Of a DNA stretch of 64,000 bases, positions 11,804 to 23,200 are shown piece after piece; positions within the stretch are counted from its first letter, which is position 1, and each line of letters begins with the position of its first letter. This DNA comes from Deuterostichococcus epilithicus (taxonomy: Eukaryota; Chlorophyta; Trebouxiophyceae; Prasiolales; Stichococcaceae). A program made the translations under genes and the position numbers. The notes beneath the pieces were generated by a model. It saw only the letters and a list, made by a program, of their open reading frames with translations, was not told the origin of the DNA and searched no databases. The DNA lies in assembly GCA_033439295.1 (NCBI GenBank), contig JAVTLE010000017.1:992001-1056000 (forward strand), read 5' to 3'.

Positions 11804-12722
11804 CGGCGGCTCGTCCAGCGGCGGCAACGGCGGTGGTTGTTCCATTCGCAGTAGCTACGCAAGATAGATTTCAACTTGCTGGTTCAGCGTGTTGCTAGCT
11901 ATGCCGCAGGGCAATTCAATTGGTTGCAGGAAACGGTCCTCAAGGTGGCATGAAGCTGGCGCACCTTCATCCTCACTGTTCAGCACAACGCTTTTGATTT
12001 TGTAAGAGGCGATTGCTCGCGATGTCTGATAACTTAAAATTATGACGTGGCTTGCTTTGGCGCATGCTGAACGTGTGTGCAATCAGCTACAAGTTTCCGC
12101 TGATATGCTGCAGCTCAGCATCGTGCACAGGCTCACAAGTGGGAACGCTTGCTGGACGTCTAGTATGGGTAACAGGAGTTTGCACTGTTGATGCATGCCA
12201 TGATGCACAGCAGGAGCTGCATGTCAAAACTCTCAGTGGTAATTACTGGCCCGGCAAATCCTGCCTATCTATGTGGAGTTATCTGAGTTGGTAAACCACC
12301 CGCGGTGCGATTTCAACTTTGCAGGCTGCTCTCTCTGCCTCACTCTAAACGGCACCCGCCCCCACATGCCATCTCCCTGTGCCAGCGCAAGCGGCCACAC
12401 CGGAATGCGAAATGCGCACGCAGACGCTGGAGGCGACATCACAAGGACTGCGGCATCGTGCTGAGTTGTGCTCCGCCCTGTGAGGCCCATCTCCTCAACT
12501 GCGCAGCCTGCCCAGCAGGCAGCGCCGCTGCCCGTGCCGCGGCGGCCTTCGCATAAGGATGCCCCCTCCAAGGCGGGAGCCACAGCGGCAGCGCCCCCAC
12601 GCCACAGGGCGCTGCCTCCCATGCTAGCCGTCCAGCGGCCGCCGCCAGCGGCGGTTTTCTGAAATGGCAACGCCGTGGCTCCCCGGCACGTCACATCACC
12701 CCCGCGCCGCGCACACAGCTGC
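11804..12722. other. intergenic between convergent genes
   Basis: Two 3' UTRs meet here. A TGTAA at 12001 serves the left gene. Open frames around 12270-12690 have no splice or motif support. Nothing else seen. Confidence 0.
12001..12005 (+). terminator. TGTAA polyadenylation-type signal
   Basis: 198 bp after the stop of the glycosyltransferase-like gene, in a locally AT-rich stretch; a likely poly(A) signal. Confidence 0.
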
Positions 12723-15700
12723 TCACAGCAGCAGGTAGGCGGCGATGTCGGACAGTGACACGATGCCCTCCACGCGCCGCGTCTCCGGCTCGATGACGAT
12801 CAGCCGGCGCACGCCTGCGGGGTACCAGGGTTTTGCGGGCCTCACACCCTGTATATCCAGTGCGCGGTCGGTGCGCGGGCGGCACGGCATGCAAGCAGAC
12901 GCGTTTGCCTGCTCTGGCTGCTCGTTGAGAAACTCAAAAACTCGACCCACTGCGCGAGGCGCTCGACGATGGCGCGCACCGGGCGCGCACGCTGGTCGTG
13001 TGTGGATGTGCAGAGGCACTTTTGATGATATGATAGGTAACATGAAAGCAGGAAATCAGAAGGCCCACCAGGCTGCGCAAGGCGCTCGACGATGGCGCGC
13101 AGCGGGTCCCGCACGCTGGTGGTGTGGAAGCGCGGTTTGTGGCCCACGACGGCGCCGTCGCCGTCGGGCCTCGCCGAGGCGTCCGCGCCGTTGCGCCCCT
13201 GCGGCGGCAGGGTCGGACAATCGTCGGGTGGGGGACGGCTGGCACGACAGAAAGGGTCCTGCGCTGTGTGGTCGGGGCTGGGCAGACTGGTGCAGAGGCA
13301 CTGCTTGCGGAGCGGCCGTCGCCGCTGCGCGACGCGCCACCCACACCACTGATGCGCCGGTGCAGCAGCAGGGCATTGGGCAATGGCGCGGCGTCATGGG
13401 GCAGCCGCGAAGGTTGCGCCGGTGCATCCTACAATCTGTCGGCGAAGGGAAACGTACCGCGCCCAACCGCAGCGCCTGCCCGACCGTGACGTCCTCCCAC
13501 TGCAGCCGGTTGTACGCGTTTGCCGGCGCCAGCGCGGTGATGTCCGACCTCGCGTAGATGTCAACCAGGCCGCCCTGGTCGTCTAGCACCGGCAGCGCCG
13601 AGACCCCAGCCTGCAAGCACGAACATGTGAGGGTTACATGAACTGCGGGACGTCAGCCGGGTCGCTTGTCGGCAGGCTTGCCGCCAGCTGACACCACCTC
13701 GACAGCATTCTGGCGGCGACAGAAGGCAGCCGTCGAGCATTGCATTGGTATTCTAGGCTGCGCTGCACCACCTATTCTTGAGTAAGCAGCTTCTCAAGCA
13801 AAAAGGATCCGGCGAACCTGGAGCAGCAGCCCGAGCGCGCTGGTGAGCGGAGTCGACTCCGTGACGGTCGCCAGGCGCCGAACTATGCGCCGATCCCGCC
13901 GATCCTCTGCCGCATTTGACACCTGCAGCACAACCCTGGAATTAAGCTGCAGTAGTTGGTTCGTTCTTACATAGTGCGCATCAGACTGCCTGGGCTGCAA
14001 ATGGCAAAGCACATGATGTGGGAAGAAATCCCCAGCCGCCGGGCGGAGCAGTCGGCTGTATGCCCTTGATGCATGGTTTAATGCCTTGAAAGGGAGGAGG
14101 GGTTTGGAGCAGTGAGCCCGAAGGTGGGCACAGGATCATTGCCGGACGGCAGCGCAGCGACAGCGCAGCATCTGCAGACGCGGCTTGCACGCCCATGTTT
14201 GGGAAGACTGCCCCTGATGCTTCCGAAACCCTACCTCGCCATTCTCCAGCGGCCGGGAATCACTCCCCTGCCGCTCTGCCTGCTGCTGTTGCTGCTGCTG
14301 CAGCAGGTAGGGCGACTCGCTCGACCAGGTGCCCAGCTGCGTGGGGGCAGCGGCAGCAGGGAGGCGTCAGAGGCATGTGGGTTGTGAGCTGTCTGCTGCT
14401 CAGTCGGCCTCCTTCGAGTGGGCGAGCCCGCTGCTCGAAGTCGGCTGTGCAGGAGGTCAGAGGGGAGAGAGCGGTGACAGCATACACCAAATGTCAGAGA
14501 AGCAGCGCAGCATGCTTGCCCAGCGCCAGGGGCACCCCTCACCATCCGCCACACTCGCCGGCATGCGACTGGGCAGGTGCCTCAGCGGCGACACAGCTAG
14601 TCGCAGTCTGAGCAACGCACATGCTTTCATTATGAGCACCATGTTCCTCACCGGCAGGCGGCCGAGCGGCTGGCCCAGCAGCGGCAGCGAGGCGAGCGAC
14701 GCGCGGAAGTGGCGCAGCAGGCACGCTAGCACCCCGCCCATGGTGGCCACCGTCAGCAGGGTGCACACCTCCGCGCCGCCTGGGCGGGCATCGGGAAGCG
14801 TCAGCAGGCCAGCTGGTAGCGTTACAGGAGGTGCGAGAGCTGTGCAGCATGTTGCCAATTGTCGCGACCGTCAGCAGCGTGCACACCTCCGCGCCGCCTG
14901 CGCAGATACTGAGAAGCGTCAGCAGGCCATCTAGTGGCGTTAAAAGAATGTGAGAGCGCTGTGCAACGCGCCGCCAGTTTGTCGCCCCTGTCAGCAGGGT
15001 GCACACCTCCGCGCAGCCTGCACGGCATAACCCAGCTCGCTCAATCAATCCAGGGTGTCGGCGCCGTGTCACGCAGGTCGGGCCAGAGTGCGGTCCCCAA
15101 GGCCGCCGCCGTCTGCAGCCTGCACAGTTCCGCGCCGCCTGCAGTGGCCTTCCCAGCTTCAGGCAGTGTTGAGAATTCAGAGCTCTGCGCCGCACGCTGT
15201 CCATGGTGCCACCGTTAGCAGCGTGCATACGTCTGCACCACGAAAAAGGAAGAACTCTCATCTTGCGAGGCGCCAGCATGCCACCTGGTGGGCCTAGGTC
15301 ACCAGATCGGCACGCTCGTGGTTTGCAGCAGCCTGAGCTACATTCTGTCATTTAAGCTGCTGGCAGGGTCTTGTGCACTATGCCCACCCTGCGGCGTCCA
15401 GGTGCCAGTCTTCCACCCCATGGCTGGGCTCCTTATTTGCAGCCTCAGCCAACGGGCCGCTCCTGGAGCCTGGGCGCCACAGGGGGATGACGCGAGGGGC
15501 GGCCATAGCTCCTCCATCATGCAGCACTAGAAGCACTGCTGCACAAGTTTGTTCAGGGTAATCAACATCAATGACAGCAGCTGCCCTTCGTATCCAGCGC
15601 CTCGCCACAGACTACAGGCGCCATGGAGTAGCGCTGAGAATGGCAGCCGCAGCCCCAAGGGATTCGAACCTCAAAGCGAGGCCGCTGTACCAGAAATGAC

Positions 15701-18700
15701 ATGGACCCACCCAGAGGGTCGCCGCTGACGACGGGCGCCATGGAGCACCGTTCCGAGAACAGCCGCTGCACCAGCACCCCCAGGGGGTCCGCCGGCCGGA
15801 CATAGACCAGCGGCTTGGGCGACCGCCCGTCCGCCGCGGCGCCTGCAGCCAGGAAATTCATCGAGTTGGAGAACAGAACATGTGCGCCTCAACACCCCCC
15901 TGCGGATTTGCCTACCGCACATAGCACACCACCTTGGGCTCGGGCCCGTCCGCCGTGTGTTCTTGATGTCTATCGAAAATGGTTGTGACTGGGTGTGTGA
16001 AGGCGCAGTGGGGGGAATTTTGCGCCTCAACACCAGGGAGACACGAGCATGACAGTCCATGCAAACGATGTGCAGCTGCAACAAGTTCAGGGTGCTGCCG
16101 GCTCGGTGAGTTTGCCCGAGCCTTCGACGGCAGCCGCCCTGCCATCGCCCTCTCCTGCCGCCGCGGCCGCTGGTGAGCGGCAAACGCTCCGTGTGGCACT
16201 GAAGCTGCTGCGGCAGGGTTGGGACTCATGGCAGTTTCATGCGACTCACGGCTGAAGGTACCTTCGCGCAGCCCCTTGAGCGTGTGGCGGTCCATTTCCG
16301 CCTCGCTCAGCGGGTTGCCGCTGCTGGACACGCTTGTGCGCAGCGACTGCAGCACCTGCACATGTCACGGCACACAAACCTGTCAGGAAGATGACGCAGG
16401 AGCATCGACATAGAATTTCACGAGTTCCGCCTAGCTCAGCGGGTTGCTGCCGCTGGACACGCTCGTGAGCAGCGACTGCAGCACCTGCAGTTGGCAATGG
16501 ACAAGCCTTCAACATAATTCCAAAAGTCTCGGGCGTCAATGTCGCCAGCGCGCCGCTCCTTGCGGCCAGGTCACAGCAGAATGATGCATGATTTTCATGT
16601 GGACTGCCAGCAAAGGGTGGGGAGGCAGGTAACGCAGAGCGCTGCTGGAACTTGTTTGGAGCCGGCGGCATGGTTCAAGGGCGGACAGCCGCTAAGAGGC
16701 GAGAGTAGGGTTCAAGACACCGCACCTGAATGAAGTCTGAGGCTGAGATCATGCCGGGCACCGTTGCCGTCTCTGAGTCCCACAGCGCCGCTGACGCGAT
16801 GCCCTGCGTGGATGTTTGTCACTGATGAGTTTCAGAGCTGGGGGTCAGTGGTTGAGCCGATGGCTTAAGGAGTCGAGGTGGCAACAGCGAGGGTCCCAAG
16901 GCCCGAGCATGCTGCGAATCACAGGGATGGTGACCGGATGCAGCTGCTGTGTGTGGCGTCTGGACTCCGCGTGCTGACTTGCGCAGCGGAAGGCGCTGGC
17001 CTCGCCGGCCGGCAGCGCATGGACGGCCCCCGCCGGACGGGCAACGCGCCGTCGGGGAGCACCCCGTGCGATGTGGTGGCGCAATTTCATCCATTGCTAT
17101 CCTTCTGAAGGGTTCGCACATCAGTAGGCGTCAGGCCCACCTGCTCGTGCAGCGCGTGGAACGCCTGCCGGATGGGCAGCGCGCTGTCGAGCAGCACCAC
17201 CTTGCCGGACTCGGGTATCAGCTCGTAGGCGGTGTGCGTCAACAGGAAGTCCTTCACCTTCCGCCGCGTGTACTCGGGGTCGTCCGCCTGTGACAGGGGG
17301 AATGGAAAGGGTTTGGGCAACATAACAGAGTTCGGGCAACCAATACCTGAAGACTCATAGGCGGTGTGCATTGACAGAAAGTCCTTCGACCTGCCGCGTG
17401 GTTGCTCTGCCTGTGTCAAGGGTCATAAGAGGGGTTTGAGAAAGGGTCAGGGCTCGCAGGCGATGTGGAATGATGTACAGTCGTTGACCTTCTTGCCGTG
17501 AGCGCTCCAGGCTGTTCGCCTATACGCTGTGAAGATTTTCAAGATCTAGATTTTGGAGCCAGGCAGAGCATGGGCCGGAGGGTGAAGCATGAGCCGGCCG
17601 CAGGTGCGGTGATGCCGGCGCGCGTGGGGCTGATGCAGGAGGGTGAAGCCGGACAGTGAAGCATGAGCCGGCCACGACAGTGCCCCGCACGGCCGTAGCC
17701 GTGCCTGACATGACTGGACGCATGCCGCAGTCCAGATCACACTCCCGCGAGGCACATGCAGGTCGAGCGCGGCTTGCATGTCCACTGAGGACGAAGTGCA
17801 GCTGCTAGTCTGCTAATGGCTTGCTGCACAGGGCAGCCCTGATGCGCAGGGCCAGGCCGGCTTCAATTTCCGGGCTCCCCTCCGCCTATGGCACCTCCCC
17901 CACGGTAGTGCCAGGAGAAGCTCTGTGTTTGCAAAAGCCGCTTGCTGATCTCAAACGATGGCCATGTCCACCGCAACTAGTGCGCCCGGCTGCTGGTGGC
18001 CCACCGCCGGCGGCGACTCTGTCATGAGAGTGTGAAGGGGTCTGTCACAGAAAACAGTGCTTGGCCACTCTGCCAGTAGCAAGCGCCCCACCTGCACCAC
18101 GATTGGCGCGCCCGGCGGCTGGTGGCCCTCGGCCACCGGCGACTCCGCCATCGGCGTGTCCGCGTCCCACGCCGCGCCGCCGGAACTGGCCGGGGGCGGC
18201 GGGGGGCCGCTGCCGCTGCTGGCCATGGCGCCGCTGCCCTGCGGCGACAGCGGCGCCTGCTGCGCATGCGCCGCCGCGGCCGGCTGCGGTGGGTGCTGCG
18301 GGTGTGCCGTCGCCGCCGCCGCCCTGGGGTCACAGCGGTCCAAAGTCAGGCTGCAGGGGCAGTGGCGGTGCACAATATGAACCAGCTGCCGGGTGGCTAG
18401 GGGGCATTCCGCCATACCGTGGGGTCCTGGCTCCAGCTGTACTCTTCCAGGAAAGCTCTCCCACACAGCCGCCGCAGGGAGGCTGCTGCCCATAAGACCG
18501 CTGCACAACCAGCCAGTCGTGCACGTAGTGGCCACGAGTATCACTTTCTGGCGAAATCATCTAATGGACTTTCACCATGGAAATTCAGCAGGGTGTTCCG
18601 GAGGGCCGCACCCGGAGGCGGGGGGCTGCTGCCCATCAGGCCGCCGCACGAACAGCCAGTTGTTCACGTTCCCCAGCGGGTCGGGCATGTATGGCTGGCT

Positions 18701-19770
18701 CTCGTCGTGCCGCCAGTCGCCGTCCACAATGAACTTGTACTGGTGGTACCTGCACGATGCCAGGCTTGCACAGATGATGCACCAGCCGCTGCAAGACCAT
18801 ACTTCCAAGACCTGCCAGATGTGCGCTTGTGCATGCAGCGTGAAGTGGGAAAAATCAGCACATCTAATGCAGGCCTGCAGTATGTGCAGGGTGACTCTTC
18901 TGCAGGGGCAGAATTTCGCACCCAGGCGGCAGGTGCACAACCACGGCAAAGGTATCCGCGGAGCCCTCCACGGGCGCCATCGGCATCGTCTCCACCCATC
19001 GCGTGAAAGAACCGCACAGGTGCACCTGCGCGCAGGCACAGTGTGCAGTGGTCAGGCAGCTGGGCGCCGCATCGGTGGACCCGAGGCAGCACTGCTTGAG
19101 CCGTGGCCGACTCCGCAGCCAGAGGCCCCCTGACTGGCGCTCCTGTGGACGCCCATGCTGCCGGCTCGGCTGGCGTGGTGCCAGTCCGCATTGCCGGCAG
19201 AAGGGAGCTGGGGTGCGCTGGTTGCGCATGCAAGCCCTGCGATGCGTGTGCAGCCTGAACGGACCGCCGCCGGCCACCATTTGACTGCAGAACGAACCGC
19301 TGCAGGGCTGGGCTGCCATCACCAGTCCCGTGAAGAGGGAATCGCGTGGATCAGGGAGAGGCCGCAGTGTGCGTAGGATGTTTGACAGCACGCATGTCAA
19401 TAGGCTGTCAATAGGCAACACACTTCACAATGCGAGCAACAGCCGACCGCAGGTTCGGAAGCAGGTGCAAGCCATCAGCAGCTACACATGAGCGCTGCAA
19501 CGCTGATGTTGCAGGCGTCACATGCCGAGGAGGTGCAAGCCAGAGCTGTGCACGAGACCACCGTGCAAGCTGCAATTCGCAGCTGGCCCACGTTGGCCGC
19601 AGTCTTGCCTTGCAGCATAGCCCTGCTGCATGCCAGCAAATCAGCACCCTGCGGCTTTCACAGCGGTGAGCGTGTTTCGGGACCTAACATCCGGGGTGCA
19701 GTGATCGAGACTTCACCTGCTGGCCGCCGAAGCGCCACACAAAGCGGGTCGGCACAAAGTAGGCGCACAT
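12723..19770 (-). CDS. SNF4: SnRK1/AMPK beta-gamma subunit (SNF4 type: CBM48 glycogen-binding domain + CBS repeats)
   Basis: Regulatory subunit of the SnRK1 energy-sensing kinase; plants and algae fuse a beta-type glycogen-binding domain to a gamma-type CBS region. Exons in transcript order: 19770-19717, 19025-18922, 18749-18612, 18350-18092, 17287-17141, 16803-16726, 16355-16262, 15842-15711, 14779-14652, 14336-14235, 13922-13818, 13610-13458, 13198-13069, 12814-12723, giving 571 residues with all phases consistent. Residues about 8-95 are the CBM48 domain (RFVWRFGGQ, VHLCGSFTRW, YHQYKFIVDGDWRHDE). Residues 99-185 are an Ala/Pro-rich linker. Four CBS units follow (PIRQAFHALHEQ; RPADPLGVLVQRLFSERCSM; DIYARSDITALA; GVRRLIVIEPETRRVEGIVS). 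An unusual seven-Gln run sits after LGTW in exon 10 (14235-14336). Divergent from P450-A across 511 bp. Very sure of the family. Confidence 0.
12949..13005 (-). repeat. echo of SnRK1 exon 13069-13198 3' end
   Basis: tgcgcgaggcgctcgacgat then ggcgcgca is shared with tgcgcaaggcgctcgacgat then ggcgcgca at 13075. The two copies are 129 bp apart and both keep the codons IVERLAQ on the minus strand. Confidence 0.
14743..15240 (-). repeat. ~120-bp tandem array: SnRK1 exon start plus flank, about five units
   Basis: The core (g)tcagca(g/c)(g/c)gtgcacacctccgcg stands at 14752 (real exon 14779-14652), 14872, 14992, and more decayed at about 15111 and 15213. Units 1 and 2 also share the intron flank gcgtcagcaggcca. 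Spacing is near 120 bp for three steps. On the minus strand each core is the acceptor and first codons (AEVCTLLT) of the exon. Confidence 0.
15596..15965 (-). repeat. echoes on both sides of SnRK1 exon 15711-15842
   Basis: Downstream on + (15905-15955) the echo repeats the exon start (cgggcccgtccgcc, ADGPEP-type). Upstream on + (15596-15660) the echo repeats the exon end (gcgccatggag, codons SMAPVV). Both are out of frame or stopped. Confidence 0.
16433..16490 (-). repeat. echo of SnRK1 exon 16262-16355 start with acceptor
   Basis: gcgactgcagcacctgca occurs at 16470-16487 and at 16343-16360, preceded in both by tcagcgggttgc(t)gc and ctggacacgct. About 57 bp with a handful of differences, 130 bp apart. 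Confidence 0.
17348..17440 (-). repeat. echo of SnRK1 exon 17141-17287 start
   Basis: taggcggtgtgcattgacag then aaagtccttcgacctgccgc resembles taggcggtgtgcgtcaacag then gaagtccttcaccttccgcc in the exon; the acceptor and the flank agggtttg are copied too. Confidence 0.
17980..18030 (-). repeat. echo of SnRK1 exon 18092-18350 3' end
   Basis: gcgcccggctgctggtggcc here against gcgcccggcggctggtggcc at about 18108, continuing through accgccggcggcgactc. Another echo, of exon 18612-18749, lies near 18470-18530. Confidence 0.
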
Positions 19771-20281
19771 GGCTCAGGTTCCCACAGCCGATGCCCGCCG
19801 GCAGCCTACATGCGTCGACGTGCCGCCCTCGCGCCAGGAGCCAAGTGTTTGGGCAATGCTGACTAGGCCTTTCAACAGGGAGGCTCTGAACCGACTCTGG
19901 CCGCGTGCCCTCGTTGACTTCCACAACAACCTCGTTCTACGACCCTGCTGTTGTTCCTAGATCAAGGCACAGAATTTGTAGAGGCATCTGCATGTCACTG
20001 CATGAGGCATGCTGATGCAAAACCCTCCTCCGTGACCGCCGGTGCCCCGCCGCACTCTTCACGGGATCCCATGATGCAGAACTCTTATGTACAAGTAACC
20101 TTGCATCTGCAGAGTTGATGTCGGAGGATCTCACAGTCAGCAAGGACGCTCCAGGAGCGAGGCCTGTACGCAAATCTGGATGTACAGCTTTTTAGTGGGG
20201 CAAGGGTCGTGCCACAGATCCGCAGACGCGTGACGACGACCACTGCTGCATAGCGATCCCGATAGACAGCATCAGCACGCA
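19771..20281. promoter_or_regulatory. divergent promoter region, SnRK1 beta-gamma / P450-A
   Basis: The two start codons face away from each other with 511 bp between them, so both promoters and 5' UTRs must lie here. I see no clear TATA box or named element. Confidence 0.
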
Positions 20282-23200
20282 ATGATGGAACCAGGATTTT
20301 TCACAATCGTTCTGGTCGCAGTTGTTCCGGTGAGCAATTCACCTTCACATGCCGAATCGTGCTGAGCCAGGCCTCTCGCATGGTCGGGGACGTCAGGAGT
20401 ACATTCGCTAGGTAGCCTGCTACGGCGTAAAGAAAGAGAGCTTGCGTGCACCTTAGGTGTCAATATGGTACAGAAAAGAAGCTGCAGGGGCTGAGTGATC
20501 ACGCTCAGTTGTTTGTGGTCACATCTGCGACCAGGCGCTGGTCTATGGATGCAATATCAGGGCACGCTGGCGCTTGCGCCACCTGCCGGGCCCACACCCG
20601 TCATGGTTGATTGGAAACTTGTTGCAGGTAAGTTATCGTGCTCAGTTGATGTGACCGAGTCCTGGCCACAGCACCCTTTCCCCAGTACATAATGCGCCTG
20701 CAAGCCTTGGTACCCACACAGACTCCGCATTCCGCGGCAGCCAGAGATCGGATGTCAAACAGCTGTCCGTCAGCACCCAGGGCCAGACTGAGAACCCAGT
20801 CGAGCTCGGTGGATGTGCGCTTGCAGCTGAAAGCCGGCCTCCATGTGGCGTTGCCGCGGTGGGCTCGAGTGCATGGACCAGTCTTTAAGGTGTTCTTTGG
20901 GCGCCTCCCCTTCATCGTCATCAGCAGCCCAGACCTGGTCAAGGAGGTGCAGCAGAGTGCATCTCCTTGGAACGCAGCTCGGAGTACATGCTTTTCGCAC
21001 CTTACGTAGTATGTAGTACTGGTGGACGTGTGCACGGGCGTGTGCGTCGCCTACTAAAACAACACCATATGTGGTGCTGCACCACTGCAGGTCTGTGTCA
21101 CAAAGTTCAAGACGTTCACCGACAGACAGCACGTCCTGAGCAATGTCGACGGCAGCGACGCCGAGGTCAATTGCGCCATGCTCGTGGGCATGCTGGCCGC
21201 AAGGTGTGCATGCAATGCACCTTGGGGACCTGGTGACAGGTCTCCAGGATGAGTCGCCCTCGCTGCCACCGCTGTGCCATGCGCATGGCATACATGATTA
21301 TTTTTATTTTTTTACTAATTTCCATGAGGCACAGGTGCCATGCAAGACACCTGTGCCTCAGCAGCGGCAGTAGCGCCAGGCTGCTGCACTGCATGCTTGT
21401 TGCCCAGGCCCTGCAACACAAATGCTGACAAGCCCAATGCTGTGCAGGGGCAAGTTCTGGGCAGGACTGCGCGCCAGCTGTGAGCCTATGTTTCATTCGA
21501 CACAGCTAGCTCGATATGGTACGCTGGTGGCAGCCTGCCCTGTCGGCTGTGGTGCACCCTGAGCCTTTCATTGACCTGCACAAACAAGAGGACCTGCTCG
21601 TGCTGTTCCGACGCTGCAGTATGTGCATCAGGGGTCTGTTGGTGCGGCAGCAGTGTGGCCCACAGAAAGCTCGTGCCTCTCTGTGTAGGGCTGTTATGGC
21701 ATCCAAGGCCCAAACGCTGAGCCGCAATTGCTTCTTCTGTGTCTGATTGACCAGTGATCCTTATGTGCAGCCCCGCTCATGAACTCTGCTGCCGCAAAGC
21801 TGGCAAGGCGGCTGGCGGCGGCGGCGCCACCGCCAGCAACCAGGCTCGCCACAGAGGCGGGCAGCAGGGCGGATGGGACCGGGGCGGCAGCTGCGGGAGA
21901 TGCGCCACAGGCGATCAGCCTGGAAGCCGCGCTGGGTTCGATGACGCTGGAGATCATTGGCGCCAGTGTGTTTGGGTGTGACAACCCTACTCACGGACTC
22001 AGTGGCTCACTGAAACAAAGATCTACTGATTGAGTGACGTGATGTCGCACTTGCTTCTGATTGCCTTGCAGGCTTGATCGCGCATGCACCGCACCTGCCG
22101 CAGCAGCGCACCGAGCACTACTGGCGCATTGCATCTTCCACACCCCGCAGACGAACGGAAGCGCCGACTGAAGCGAACGTACTATATTGGGGAGCGCACC
22201 ACCAACATAAGCCTCCGAGGCGGCTGCTGACGAATTGTTCAAAATTCAACACCCGCAGAGTGGATTTCAACACTGAGATGGACGGGTCTCGCATTGTGCG
22301 GGAGGCTCGCTACATCAACGACCCAACAAAGCAGCCCCTGTTCAGCATCAACCGCATCGGCACCATTCTGTTGCCGCAACTTGGGTGAGGGCGCCACGCC
22401 CGTATCTTGAGGTTCCCACGCTGGCAGGGGAGTGCATCATTTGCGAGACCTCGCACCCGGGTGCTACCTGTCTGGCCATGTGTCACCGCCAGGTTGCATC
22501 GCGCCGTCGCAGGATGCATGCTGTGGGCACCCGCTTCCTCATGACGCATCATATTCCCTGTCTCTGTGTGCTGATTCGCCTAACGCCAAGCCCTGTTGCC
22601 CGCCTGCACCCGCTCACAGGCGCCTGTGGTACCTGCTGGCATCCTGGGCGTGCGTGCAGTGTCTGCGCGGCAGCTGCCGGGCGCGCGGCTTCCTGCTGGG
22701 CACCAGCCAGGTGGGCTAAGCAGGTCCTAGGGGTCCTCGCCTACCCATGTCTTGCAGGCACCAATATGCCGCCGCATCTGACGCTGGGCCCCGCCTGTAT
22801 GCTGCATGTCGGATGCAATACCTAAGTCACAGGACATAGACAGTAAGCTTCAAACAGAGACCAGGCAGTCGGATTCGGCAGCATGCATGGCTGCCTCGTT
22901 CTATACCGGCATTGCACAGAGGACAGGGTGCTTAGTCCCGTAGGTGAGAAAATTTTGCGCATCCACACTTGCGGTGACATGGTGTGTTGATGCATACTCG
23001 TTGATCCAGGGACTGGTCAAAGGAACAGTCGCACAGTCGAGACGACTCAGTGCTGCACAAGCCGCATCGATTCGTGTTTGATGCAAGTCGTTGGCGGCTA
23101 AATTTTCACAGCGGTGTTGCATCTTGCAGGCGCTGCTGCAGAACGCACGGCGGCAGCTCGCTGCCGACGCAGGGACCGCCATGAGCACCGGAAGTTCTTG

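Noticed and set aside
14743-15240. CRISPR-like array
   Set aside because: Repeats contain coding exon sequence, are not near-identical, lack uniform spacers and lie in a eukaryotic intron.
15655-15680. tRNA-like T-loop (ggttcgaatcc) on the minus strand
   Set aside because: The arms do not pair and no acceptor stem or anticodon arm fits; it lies inside an exon echo.
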